Positions 5,613 to 13,903 of a DNA stretch of 19,855 bases are shown here, one piece after another. Source of the stretch: TMED8 sp038125725. Its GTDB lineage: Bacteria; Pseudomonadota; Alphaproteobacteria; Rhodospirillales; Casp-alpha2. Numbering within the stretch: the first letter of the stretch is position 1; every line of letters starts with the position of its first letter. The notes under the pieces are model-generated. The model saw only the letters and a program-made list of their open reading frames with translations, ran no database searches and had not been told where the DNA came from. The position numbers and the translations under genes are program-made. The stretch covers positions 1 through 19,855 of the forward strand of contig JAYPEK010000063.1 of the NCBI GenBank assembly GCA_038125725.1, given 5' to 3'.

Positions 5613-7529
5613 CTAGTCGGCGGGGCTTTGCGCTTCGCGGCTCAGTCTAGCAACAGCCTCTTCCAACGCAAGGATTTCCTGATCCTTGCCACCGAGCCGT
5701 CTCAGCGCCACCGTGCCGTTTTCCGCTTCGCGCGCGCCGACGACCATGATCGCCGGCACCTTGGCGTGGCTGTGCTCGCGGATCTTGTAGTTGATCTTCT
5801 CGTTCCTGATATCGGCCTCCGCCGTCAGCCCGGCATCGGCGAGCGCCTTCACTACCTGCTCGGCATAGGCGTCGCTCTCGTTGGTGATCGTCGCCACCAC
5901 CACCTGCAAGGGTGCGAGCCACATGGGGAAGCGCCCGGCGTAGTGCTCGATCAGGATGCCGATGAAGCGCTCGAAGGAGCCAAGGATCGCCCGGTGCAGC
6001 ATGACGGGGCGGTGCTTCTCGCCGTCCTCGGCGATGAAATTGGCGTCCAGGCGCTCGGGCAGCACGAAATCCACCTGCAGGGTGCCGCACTGCCAGTCGC
6101 GGCCGATGGCGTCGCGCAGCACGAATTCCAGCTTCGGCCCGTAGAAGGCGCCCTCGCCCGGGTTCATCACCAGCTCCGCGCCGGCGGCAAGGCTGGCGTC
6201 ACGGAGCGCCTTTTCGGCCCGGTCCCAGGTCTCGTCCGTGCCGGCCCGGGTTTCCGGGCGGTCGGAGAACTTGATGACGAACTCGTCGAAGCCGAAGTCC
6301 TTGTAGACCGAGGCCAAGAGGTCGATGAAGATTTTCGTCTCGCTCTCGATCTGGTCCTCGCGGCAGAAGATATGCGCGTCGTCCTGAACGAAGGCGCGCA
6401 CTCGCATCAGCCCGTGCAGCGCGCCGGAAGGCTCGTTCCTGTGGCACGACCCGAACTCGGCGATGCGCAGCGGCAGCTCCCGGTAGCTCTTCAGGCCCTG
6501 CTTGAAAATCTGCACGTGGCCAGGGCAGTTCATCGGCTTGATCGCCAGGATCTTGTCCTCGGCTTCCGAGATGAACATGTTTTCCCGGAATTTCTCCCAG
6601 TGGCCGGAATCTTCCCAGAGCGAGCGGTCGACAAGCTGCGGCGTGTTCACTTCCACGTAGCCGGCTTCGTCCAGGCGCTTTCGCATGTAGTTCTGGATGG
6701 CGCGGTAGAGCCGCCAGCCCTTGGGATGCCAGAACACGGCGCCGGCGGCCTGTTCCTGCTGGTGGAACAGTTCCATCTCGCGGCCCAAGCGCCGGTGATC
6801 GCGCTTCTCGGCCTCTTCCAGCATGGTCAGGTACTGGCGCAGCTCCTTCGGGTTGCGCCAGGCCGTGCCATAGATGCGTTGCAGCATCTCGTTGTTGGAA
6901 TCGCCGCGCCAATAGGCGCCCGCCACCTTCATCAGCTTGAAAGCCTTGCCGATCTTTCCCGTCGATGGCATGTGCGGGCCGCGGCAGAGGTCCGTCCAGT
7001 CGCCCTGGGTATAGATGGAGACGTCTTCGTCGGCCGGCAGGTCGCGGATGATCTCCGCCTTGTAGGCCTCGCCCTTGGATTTGAAATACTCCACCGCCTC
7101 GTCGCGGTCCCAGACCTGGCGCACGAAGGGTGAGTCGCGGTCGACGATCTCCGCCATTTTGGCCTCGATGGCCTCCAGGTCGTCGGTGGAGAAGGGCTCG
7201 TCGCGGGCGAAATCGTAATAGAAGCCGTTTTCGATGTTGGGGCCGATCGTCACCTGGGTGCCGGGGAACAGTTCCTGCACGGCCTCGGCCAGCACGTGGG
7301 CGGTATCATGGCGGATCAGGTCGAGCGCCTCTTCCTCGTCGCGCTCGGTGATGATCGCCACCTGGGCGTCCGCGTCGATGACCGTGGACAGATCGACGAT
7401 CTTGCCGTCCAGCTTCAGCGCCAGCGCGGCCTTGGCTAGACCGGGGCCGATATCGGCGGCGATGTCGGCGCCGGAGACCGGGTTTTCGAATTCCTTGATG
7501 CTACCGTCCGGCAACGTAATGCGCGGCAT
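5613..7529 (-). CDS. thrS: Threonyl-tRNA synthetase
   Basis: This 638-residue class II synthetase charges tRNA-Thr. In order it has a TGS domain (1-61), the N2 editing domain with HDTAH (His74, His78) and DLCRGPH (Cys182, His186), the catalytic core and a C-terminal anticodon-binding domain (about 535-630). The zinc ligands are Cys335 (MNCPGH), His386 (DDAHIF) and His512 (MLHRAILGSFERF), one residue off the E. coli numbering. Class II motif 2 includes FGSCHRNEPSGA. All editing and catalytic residues are present. GAAGGA lies 8 nt before the ATG. It heads a leftward thrS-infC-enoyl-CoA hydratase group. Its long upstream region contains a threonine-rich small ORF and a hairpin, described separately. 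Confidence 0.98.
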   Translation of the reverse strand: MPRITLPDGSIKEFENPVSGADIAADIGPGLAKAALALKLDGKIVDLSTVIDADAQVAIITERDEEEALDLIRHDTAHVLAEAVQELFPGTQVTIGPNIENGFYYDFARDEPFSTDDLEAIEAKMAEIVDRDSPFVRQVWDRDEAVEYFKSKGEAYKAEIIRDLPADEDVSIYTQGDWTDLCRGPHMPSTGKIGKAFKLMKVAGAYWRGDSNNEMLQRIYGTAWRNPKELRQYLTMLEEAEKRDHRRLGREMELFHQQEQAAGAVFWHPKGWRLYRAIQNYMRKRLDEAGYVEVNTPQLVDRSLWEDSGHWEKFRENMFISEAEDKILAIKPMNCPGHVQIFKQGLKSYRELPLRIAEFGSCHRNEPSGALHGLMRVRAFVQDDAHIFCREDQIESETKIFIDLLASVYKDFGFDEFVIKFSDRPETRAGTDETWDRAEKALRDASLAAGAELVMNPGEGAFYGPKLEFVLRDAIGRDWQCGTLQVDFVLPERLDANFIAEDGEKHRPVMLHRAILGSFERFIGILIEHYAGRFPMWLAPLQVVVATITNESDAYAEQVVKALADAGLTAEADIRNEKINYKIREHSHAKVPAIMVVGAREAENGTVALRRLGGKDQEILALEEAVARLSREAQSPAD

Positions 7530-7546
7530 GTCACGCTTCCTTCTAC

Positions 7547-7573
7547 AAAAATCGATGGAACCCTATTGGGTTC
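7547..7573 (-). terminator. Hairpin with U-run just upstream of thrS (possible attenuator)
   Basis: On the minus strand GAACCC (7573-7568), an AATA loop and GGGTTC (7563-7558) form a perfect 6-bp stem. After 6 nt comes TTTTT (7551-7547), and the thrS Shine-Dalgarno follows at 7543-7538. The gap between stem and U-run makes it an imperfect intrinsic terminator. Its position between a threonine-rich ORF and thrS fits attenuation or ribosome-access control. Confidence 0.35.
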
Positions 7574-7673
7574 ATGGTTGCTGTCAAGCGCCGTGCCGCC
7601 GGATAACGGGGCGGCGCTGCAGTTGAAAGGGGAATTCGGGCGGGGGTGAAGGGATGCCGCGCCGTTCAGGGCG

Positions 7674-7754
7674 TCAGGCAGCCGTGATCCCGTCCGTGCC
7701 GGTAGTTCGGCCGGAAGCGCGGGTCAGGAGGCAAAGGATCGCTTGCGTCATCAT
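7674..7754 (-). CDS. Candidate threonine-rich leader peptide of thrS
   Basis: This 26-residue frame starts at an ATG (7754-7752) preceded by AAAGGCGG and ends at a TGA (7676-7674), about 145 nt upstream of thrS. Six of the 26 residues are threonine, three of them within RTTGT, and the codons are ACG, ACC and ACT. That is several times the usual threonine share. The pattern is what a leader peptide sensing charged tRNA-Thr would show. The hairpins between it and thrS could provide alternative structures. This is inference: the peptide is short, the thr codons are spread out, and I cannot test conservation. Confidence 0.3.
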   Translation of the reverse strand: MMTQAILCLLTRASGRTTGTDGITAA

Positions 7755-7883
7755 GGCCGCCTTTTACACCAGACCACCGGCGATTGTCGAGGTTCTTGGG
7801 GAACCGGCGAAAATGCCCGCGCCGGGCACGGTTTCCGACCGGGCGAACGATGCCCACACCACCGGAGGTCATTGCATTTCGGG

Positions 7884-8945
7884 ATGACCCGGCCCTACAA
7901 TTCCCCATCGTTTCCCCGTGAATTGACGGACCTTCCCTCCTTGGCCTCGAAACGCCCTCTCGCCGTTGCCGCTCTCGCCATTGCCGCCGCCGTCGGCGGA
8001 TGGTGGGCCTACACCCATGGCGCCAATGACGGCGGCGCGCTGCAAGTCAGCGGCAACGTCGACATCCGGCAGGTCGATCTGGCCTTTCAGGTGGAAGGGC
8101 GCATCCGGGAAATGCCGGTCCAGGAAGGCGACCGCGTCAACAAGGGCGATATTCTCGCGACGCTTGATAGCGGCTATTTCGAGGACGCCTTGGCGCTGGC
8201 GCGCGCGCGGCTGGCGGCACAGCAGGCTACTCTGGCCAAGCCCGAAGCCGGCAGTCGGCCGCAGGAAATCGCCAGCGCCCAGGCCGATCTCGCCGCCGCC
8301 GAGGCCGTATTGGCGAACGCCAAAACCGTTTTCGAGCGCCAGGACAAACTGGCCAAGACCTCCGCCGCGTCGCGCCAGGCGCTGGACGACGCCCGGAGCG
8401 CGCTCCGCCAGGCCCGGGCGCACCGCGATGCGGCCAGCGAGGCGCTCGATCTCGTGCGCGCGGGATTCCGCGACGAAGAGATCGCCGCCGCGCGCGCCTC
8501 CATGAAGGGCGAGGAAGCGACCGTGGCGCTGGCGGAACGGCGGCTCAACGATGCCAAGCTGAACGCCCCCACCGCCGGCACCATCCTGACCCGGATCAAG
8601 GAGCCCGGCGCCGTCATCGCCAGCGGCACGCCGGTCTTTTCCATGTCCATGACCGATCCGGTCTGGGTGCGCGCCTATGTGTCGGAAGCCGATCTCGGGC
8701 GCATTCATCCCGGACAAAAGGCCCGCATCGTCACCGACAGCCGGCCCGACGCACCCTATGCCGGACATGTCGGGTTCATCTCGCCGACGGCGGAGTTCAC
8801 GCCCAAATCGGTGGAGACTCGCGACCTGCGCACCAGTCTCGTCTATCGTTTCCACGTCGTGGCCGACAATCCGGACCAGGGCCTGCGCCAGGGAATGCCG
8901 GTGACGGTGATCCTGGATGAAGATGCGCCTGCATCGAAACCGTAG
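7884..8945 (+). CDS. ybhG: HlyD-type periplasmic adaptor of a YbhGFSR-like exporter
   Basis: This is a 353-residue membrane-fusion protein. A short cytoplasmic tail is followed by one membrane anchor (about 26-43). The biotinyl-lipoyl half-motifs come next (VSGNVDIRQVDLAFQVEGRI, and the second half near 228-255). A long alanine-rich coiled-coil hairpin (about 100-222) and a beta-barrel ending in GLRQGMPVTVIL complete it. The NVDIR start, WVRAYVSE, and the PTAEFTPKSVET and DLRTSLVYR blocks resemble E. coli YbhG closely as I recall it. It links inner-membrane ABC permeases to an outer-membrane channel. The ATG at 7884 was chosen because the anchor follows at normal distance. The GGAGG at 7864-7868 is rather far upstream. 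A GTG start of the ATPase gene follows after 8 bp. The gene itself is intact. Confidence 0.9.
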   Translation: MTRPYNSPSFPRELTDLPSLASKRPLAVAALAIAAAVGGWWAYTHGANDGGALQVSGNVDIRQVDLAFQVEGRIREMPVQEGDRVNKGDILATLDSGYFEDALALARARLAAQQATLAKPEAGSRPQEIASAQADLAAAEAVLANAKTVFERQDKLAKTSAASRQALDDARSALRQARAHRDAASEALDLVRAGFRDEEIAAARASMKGEEATVALAERRLNDAKLNAPTAGTILTRIKEPGAVIASGTPVFSMSMTDPVWVRAYVSEADLGRIHPGQKARIVTDSRPDAPYAGHVGFISPTAEFTPKSVETRDLRTSLVYRFHVVADNPDQGLRQGMPVTVILDEDAPASKP

Positions 8946-8953
8946 GGGGCGTC

Positions 8954-10663
8954 GTGGACGCGCCACTGGTTCAAATTCAATCGCTCAGCAAGCGCTTTAA
9001 AGGCGCCCTCGCCCTCGACGGCCTGACCGCCGACATTCATGCCGGCCGCATGACTGGCCTTGTGGGGCCGGACGGCGCCGGCAAGACGACGCTGATGCGG
9101 CTCATCGCCGGGCTTTTGCACGCCGACGCCGGCCGGCTCACCGTCTGCGGCTTCGACCCGGCCGAGGACACCCAGGCCGTTCACGAGGCGGTCGGCTACA
9201 TGCCGCAGAGCTTCGGCCTCTATGAAGACCTGAGCGTCTTCGAGAACCTGAAGCTCTACGCCGACCTGCGCGGCGTCACCGGTGCCGACCGGCAGGAAAC
9301 CTTCGCGCGGCTGCTGGACTTCACCAACCTGGCGCCTTTTCAAAAACGCCTTGCGGGCCGGCTGTCGGGCGGCATGAAGCAGAAGCTCGGCATCGCCTGC
9401 GCGATGATCGTCAAGCCGCGCCTATTGTTGTTGGACGAGCCCTCCGTCGGCGTCGACCCGGTATCCAGGCGCGAGTTGTGGGGCATGGTGCAGGACCTGT
9501 TGGCGCAGGATATCGGCGTGGTGTGGAGCACCGCCTATCTGGACGAGGCGGAACGGTGCGACGACACGCTACTGCTGGATGAGGGGCGTTTGCTGCATGC
9601 CGGCCCGCCGGCGGACCTGTCGAGCCGTGTCGCCGGGCGCACCTACATGATCCCGGAGCCCGAGGATAAACGCCGGGCGCAACTGGAGATGGAAGCGCTG
9701 CCGGGCGTGATGGATGCATTGATCCAGGGACGCAGCATCCGGCTCGTGCTCAACGAAGGCGCGGCGGCACCCACCGGCGCCAAGGCGATACCACCCCGGT
9801 TCGAGGATGCCTTCGTCGCGCTGCTGGAAGAACAGGCCGGCGCGGCGCACCCGCACCTGGCGCATCGGCAATCTTCTGACGGAGGCGGACGCGCGGCGGA
9901 CGGCGCGACGGTGATCGAGGCCCGCGGCCTGACCCGTATCTTCGGAGATTTCACGGCGGTGGAGGACGTTTCGTTTTCCGTCGGCAAGGGTGAGATCTTC
10001 GGCCTCCTGGGACCCAACGGGGCGGGAAAGTCGACGACCTTCAAGATGCTCTGCGGGTTGCTGCCGTCGAGCGCCGGAATCGCGCGGGTCGCCGGTATCG
10101 ATCTCGCCGAGGCGCCCTCCGAAGGGCGCGCCAAGATCGGTTACATGTCGCAGAAATTCTCGCTCTACGGCCAACTCAGCGTGCGCCAGAACCTGTCCTT
10201 CTTTTCCGAGGTCTATGGCCTGAAGGGGAAGGCGCGCCGGACTGTCATTCAAGATGTTCTGGACGGCTAGGGGCTGGCGCCCTACGCCGGCGACAATGCC
10301 GAAGACCTGCCGCTGGGATTCAAGCAACGGTTGGCGCTCGCCTGTGCCACCATGCACCGGCCGGAAATCCTGTTTCTGGACGAACCGACTTCCGGCGTCG
10401 ATCCGCTGACCCGCCGCGAATTCTGGCGCCGCATCAACGCCCTCGCCGCCCAAGGCGTGACGGTGCTGGTGACCACCCATTTCCTCGACGAAGCCGAATA
10501 CTGCGACCGCTTGGGTATCGTCTACGAAGGGCGGCTGATCGCCGACGGCGCGCCGGATGCCTTGAAAGACCGGTTCCGCTCCGATGCGCGGCCCGATCCC
10601 TCGTTGGAGGACGCCTTCATCCAATTGATCGAATCGCACGGCCCCCGGGAGGCCGCGGCATGA
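8954..10663 (+). pseudogene. ybhF: YbhF-like double ATP-binding ABC protein with in-frame amber stop
   Basis: The frame encodes two fused ABC ATPase domains. Domain 1 is complete: Walker A GPDGAGKT (38-45), signature LSGGMKQ (137-143), Walker B LLLLDEP with Asp161-Glu162. Domain 2 has Walker A GPNGAGKS (353-360). The frame then meets TAG at 10268-10270 (codon 439). It resumes in the same frame with GLAPYAG, the family signature LPLGFKQRLALACA (from 452), Walker B LFLDEP (Asp476-Glu477) and DEAEYCDR. Read through the stop it is about 569 codons, close to the 578 of E. coli YbhF. As written, a 438-residue protein lacks the second signature and Walker B. The GTG start has AGGGGG upstream. The final TGA overlaps the next ATG (ATGA). 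Confidence 0.88.
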
Positions 10664-11796
10664 AGGCGGGTCCGGTGCTCAGGCTGAAGGGGCTGGTTGC
10701 CAAGGAATGGCGACAGGTGGTGCGCGATCCCTCGTCCATCGCCATTGCCTTCGTGATGCCGATGATCTTGCTGTTCCTGTTCGGTTACGGCGTTTCGCTG
10801 GATGCCAGGAACGTGAAGCTGGCCTTCGTGACGGAAGCGCCGAGCCAGGCGGCCTCGCGGCTGGCGGCGTCGTTCGAGCATTCGGCGTTCTTCGATCTGT
10901 CCCGCGTGGCCACCCGCCAAGAGGCCGAAGCCGGCCTTCTGGCCAGGGAGTACCGAGGCGTCCTGGTTCTGGCGACCGATTTCGACAAGCGCCTGGCCGC
11001 CGCCTGGGAAGGGCGGGCGGCGGCGCCCATCCAGTTGATCCTGGACGGCACCGACGCCAATACGGCGCGCCTCGTGCAGGGCTATGTGCAAGGCGCCTGG
11101 GCCAAGTGGCTGCAACTGGAGGCGTTGACGGAGGGCCGGCGCATCGATATCGCGCTGACGATCGAGCCGCGCGTGTGGTTCAACGCGGAAGTGCGCAGCC
11201 GCAACTTCCTGGTCCCCGGCCTGATCGCCATTATCATGGCCTTGATCGGCACGCTGCTGACCGCCTTGGTGGTCGCGCGCGAATGGGAACGCGGCACCAT
11301 GGAGGCGCTGATCACCACGCCGTTCACCCGCCTGGAGCTGCTGGTCGGCAAGCTCACCCCCTATTTTCTGCTCGGCATGGGCGGCATGGCGTTATCGGTC
11401 GGGATGGCGGTGTTCGTGTTCGAGGTGCCGTTGCGCGGATCGTTCCTGGTCCTGACCGGCGTATCCGTGGTGTTCATGATCTCCGCGCTGGCGCTGGGGC
11501 TGTTGATCTCGACCCTGGCCAAGAACCAGTTCGTGGCCGGGCAGATCGCCCTGGTATCGGCCTTCCTGCCGGCATTCATGCTGTCCGGTTTCCTGTTCGA
11601 GATCGGCAACATGCCGGCCGTCATCCAGGGCCTCACTTATCTGTTCGCGGCGCGCTATTTCGTCTCGGCGCTTCAGACCCTGTTTCTGGCGGGCAAGGTC
11701 TGGAGCGTCATCATCCCCGATCTCCTGGCCATGGCGGCGCTGGCTGCCGTCCTGTTGCTGATCACCGCGAAGCGCACGCCCAAAGGGCTGGACTGA
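10660..11796 (+). CDS. ybhS: ABC-2 type permease, YbhS-like
   Basis: This 378-residue inner-membrane permease has the ABC-2 exporter layout. One membrane helix (about 25-46) is followed by a large periplasmic domain (47-180). Five more helices lie near 184-206, 232-254, 261-284, 294-314 and 349-369. KEWRQVVRDPSS at the N-terminus forms the cytoplasmic elbow. AREWERGTMEALITTP (207-221) is the coupling-helix signature that contacts the ATPase. MPAVIQGLTY and ARYFVSALQTLFLAG match YbhS of E. coli as I recall it. The ATG overlaps the ATPase stop, so it should be coupled to it. The gene is intact although both of its partners carry lesions. Related exporters have been linked to drug and cation efflux, and the substrate here is unknown. 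Confidence 0.93.
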   Translation: MKAGPVLRLKGLVAKEWRQVVRDPSSIAIAFVMPMILLFLFGYGVSLDARNVKLAFVTEAPSQAASRLAASFEHSAFFDLSRVATRQEAEAGLLAREYRGVLVLATDFDKRLAAAWEGRAAAPIQLILDGTDANTARLVQGYVQGAWAKWLQLEALTEGRRIDIALTIEPRVWFNAEVRSRNFLVPGLIAIIMALIGTLLTALVVAREWERGTMEALITTPFTRLELLVGKLTPYFLLGMGGMALSVGMAVFVFEVPLRGSFLVLTGVSVVFMISALALGLLISTLAKNQFVAGQIALVSAFLPAFMLSGFLFEIGNMPAVIQGLTYLFAARYFVSALQTLFLAGKVWSVIIPDLLAMAALAAVLLLITAKRTPKGLD

Positions 11797-11816
11797 GGAG
11801 GAACGGGACGCGAGCC

Positions 11817-12946
11817 ATGTGGAGACGCATCCGCGCATTGGTAATCAAGGAATTCCTGGCGGTGTGGCGGGACAAGCGCAGCCGCTTCGTCCTGATCGGA
11901 CCGCCGTTGTTCCAACTCGTGGTGTTTTCCTACGCTGCGACCTTCGACATCAAGGATGCCGCGATGGCGGTGCTGGACCTGGACGGCGGACCCGAAGCCC
12001 GACGCCTGATCGACGACTTCGGGAGTCCGGCGCCTTCGAGATCGTCCGGCACCTGCGGGCGAGCGGCGAGATCAAACCCGTCATCGATGCCAAGGACGCT
12101 TCCGTGGTGATGGTGATCCCAGAAAACTTCACCCGCCGGCTGAAGGGCGGCTCGGCGGGGGTGGAACGGGGCCGGCCCGCCGTCGTTCAATTTATCACGG
12201 ACGGACGTACGTCCAACTCGGCGCAGGTTCTGGCCGGATATGCCAACACCATCCTGGAGCGCTACAACGCCGAATGGCTGAAGCGGCATGGCGGCAAGCC
12301 GGTTCCGGCCACCGTCGTCGTCACCCGCTGGTTCAATCCCAACCTGGATAGCCAGTGGTTCATCGTCTTGGGGCTGGTCGCCGTCCTGACGCTGGTCGTG
12401 GTGCTGATCGTGGTGGCGCTTTCGGTGGCGCGGGAGCGCGAGTTGGGCACCTTCGACCAACTGCTGGTCACACCCATGCGCCCATTCGAGGTGATGATCG
12501 GCAAGACTCTCCCCGGCCTGGTGATCGGGCTCGGCGAGGCGACGCTGATTTTCGCCGTCGCGGTGCTGTGGTTCGAAATCCCGTTCCTGGGCTCGGTGCC
12601 GCTGCTTTACGGCGCGCTGGTCGTCTATCTGCTGGCGGTCATCGGGATCGGGTTGATGATTTCGTCGCTGGTCCGTACCCAGCAGCAGGCGATCCTGGGG
12701 GCGTTCCTGTTCATCGTGCCGGCGGTCATTCTTTCCGGTTTTGCCTCGCCCGTCGAAAACATGCCGGACTGGGTGCAATGGCTGACCCATGCCAATCCCA
12801 TCCGCTATTTCCTGATTATCGTGCGCGGCATTTTCCTTAAAGGCTTGCCGGCCGATCTGGTGTTCGAACAGCTCTGGCCGATGGCGGTCATTGCCGCGGC
12901 CAACCTGGGTATCGCCGCCGCGCTGTTTCGGCGCCGGCTTTACTGA
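11817..12946 (+). pseudogene. ybhR: ABC-2 permease, YbhR-like, broken by a one-base frameshift
   Basis: The ATG at 11817 opens with WRRIRALVIKEFLAVWRDK, FSYAATFDIKDAAMAVLD and RRLIDDF, the expected YbhR-type N-terminus and first helix. At the GGG of 12021-12023 the homology moves to another frame, which continues ESGAFEIVRHLRASGEIKP and runs to the TGA at 12944-12946. That part has DGRTSNSAQ, WFNPNLDSQWF, SVARERELGTFDQLLVTP and SPVENMPDWVQWLTHANPIR. One extra G in the run would restore a protein of about 376 residues, normal for the family. As written, translation stops at 12108-12110 after 97 residues. It lies 20 bp after the YbhS-like gene and has GGAGG upstream. A sequencing or assembly error is possible. 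Confidence 0.87.
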
Positions 12947-12968
12947 CGCGGTTGATAAAAGGGGGCGG

Positions 12969-13895
12969 TTAGGGCGCCAGCACCGCCAGCACCTCGTCGA
13001 CGGAAAGATCGTCCAGCGACGGGCGGCGCAGAATTTTCACGCTGCGGCCACGCTGGCCGCAAAGCGCCGGATCCGACTCGTCCGAATAGAGCACCACCGA
13101 CTTGCAGCCGACGGCGGCCAGAAGATGCATCGGCCCGGTGTCGTTGCCGACGGCGGCTTCCGCCCGGCGGCCGATTTCCGCCAGTTGCAGAAGCTCCGTC
13201 CTGCCCGCCAGATCGATGGCCTCGGGGACGGCCGCGGCGATGGCGGCAGTGGTGTCTTTCTCGTCATCGCCGCCGACCAATACCGGCCGGACGCCCAACG
13301 CCGCCAGTTCACGGGCGAGGGCGAGATAGTTTTCCACGGGCCAGCGCTTCGCCGGCCGGTGCCGCGCGCCGCCGGGGGCCAGGACGCAGAATCGTTCCGG
13401 CAATCCGAGTTTCGAGACGTCCGCCGTCGCCCAGCTTAGGTCCAGTTCGGCAGGGTCGTCGAACCCCGCCATCTTGACGCCGGCCTGGGTCAGTTGTTCC
13501 TTCTGGCGCTCGACGGTGTGCATGGCGTCGCGGTTCGGGTTGGTGTGCGGATGCGAGCAGCCCTTGGCGATGCCCGACCAGAGCGGCGGCTTCGTGGGGA
13601 AGAACAGGCGGAAATAAAGGGAACTACGGTCGGATGTCTGCAGGTCGTAGACACGCTGGATGGTGGTTTTCCGGAGCCAGCGCCGGAGCGAGCGCCACTT
13701 GCCCACCTCCCACAGCTTGGGCCGGGAATCGAGCCACACCTGATCGACGTAGCCGGACGCCTCGGCGAACTCCACGAAAGCGCGCGTGGTGAGAAGCACG
13801 ATGCGTTCGCGCGGGTGATGCTTGCGGATCGCCGCCATCGGACCAAGCGCCTGCACGAAATCGCCGAGCGCTCCCAGCTTGATGACCAGGATCAC
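12969..13895 (-). CDS. Family 9 glycosyltransferase (heptosyltransferase-like)
   Basis: This GT-B enzyme of about 308 residues belongs to the GT9 family, which adds ADP-heptose or related sugars to the LPS core. It opens with ILVIKLGALGDFVQALGPM, including the conserved acid Asp13. The C-terminal nucleotide-sugar site has PGGARHRPAKRWP (174-186), with Lys183, and GNDTGPMHL (250-258). The GTG at 13895 was chosen because the family fold begins immediately after it. An ATG at 13961 would add 22 residues that overlap the end of the upstream GT4 gene. With the GTG start the two genes are 8 bp apart and likely form one unit. It converges on the exporter operon with 22 bp between stops and no clear terminator. 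The sugar donor and acceptor are unknown. Confidence 0.9.
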   Translation of the reverse strand: MILVIKLGALGDFVQALGPMAAIRKHHPRERIVLLTTRAFVEFAEASGYVDQVWLDSRPKLWEVGKWRSLRRWLRKTTIQRVYDLQTSDRSSLYFRLFFPTKPPLWSGIAKGCSHPHTNPNRDAMHTVERQKEQLTQAGVKMAGFDDPAELDLSWATADVSKLGLPERFCVLAPGGARHRPAKRWPVENYLALARELAALGVRPVLVGGDDEKDTTAAIAAAVPEAIDLAGRTELLQLAEIGRRAEAAVGNDTGPMHLLAAVGCKSVVLYSDESDPALCGQRGRSVKILRRPSLDDLSVDEVLAVLAP

Positions 13896-13903
13896 CGGAC
13901 CGC

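Larger units (their letters stand above)
7530..7883. other. 354-bp gap between thrS and the ybhG-like gene
   Basis: This divergent intergenic region must hold the start signals for both flanking operons. On the thrS side it contains the threonine-rich ORF (7674-7754), a dyad AGCGCCG (7587-7593)/CGGCGCT (7612-7618) with an overlapping alternative GCCGCC/GGCGGC pairing, and the hairpin at 7547-7573. A weak promoter-like pair on the minus strand is TCGACA (7790-7785) and TAAAAG (7766-7761) with 18-bp spacing. GGTTC/GAACC at 7791-7805 is a short dyad. No convincing promoter for the exporter operon was found. Longer open frames here on both strands match no family I recognise. Confidence 0.5.

Noticed and set aside
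5628..7133. Roughly 500-codon open frame on the plus strand opposite thrS
   Set aside because: It is a mirror of thrS codon bias, without recognisable domains. The thrS frame has all catalytic residues.
7530..7883. T-box riboswitch upstream of thrS
   Set aside because: No AGGGUGGNACCGCG-type T-box sequence is present on the minus strand, and T-boxes belong mainly to Gram-positive bacteria.
7654..7887. 77-codon plus-strand frame upstream of the ybhG-like gene
   Set aside because: No ribosome binding site of note, no family match, and it runs over the start of the adaptor gene in another frame.
10268..10270. TAG read as pyrrolysine or another recoding event in the ATPase gene
   Set aside because: Pyrrolysine use is very rare and no supporting genes or stem element are visible. 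A mutation or sequence error is simpler.
10707..12110. Single 467-codon frame joining the antisense-phase of the YbhS-like gene to the start of the YbhR-like gene
   Set aside because: Only the last 97 codons (from 11817) encode family-like sequence; the earlier part is an out-of-phase reading of the YbhS-like gene.
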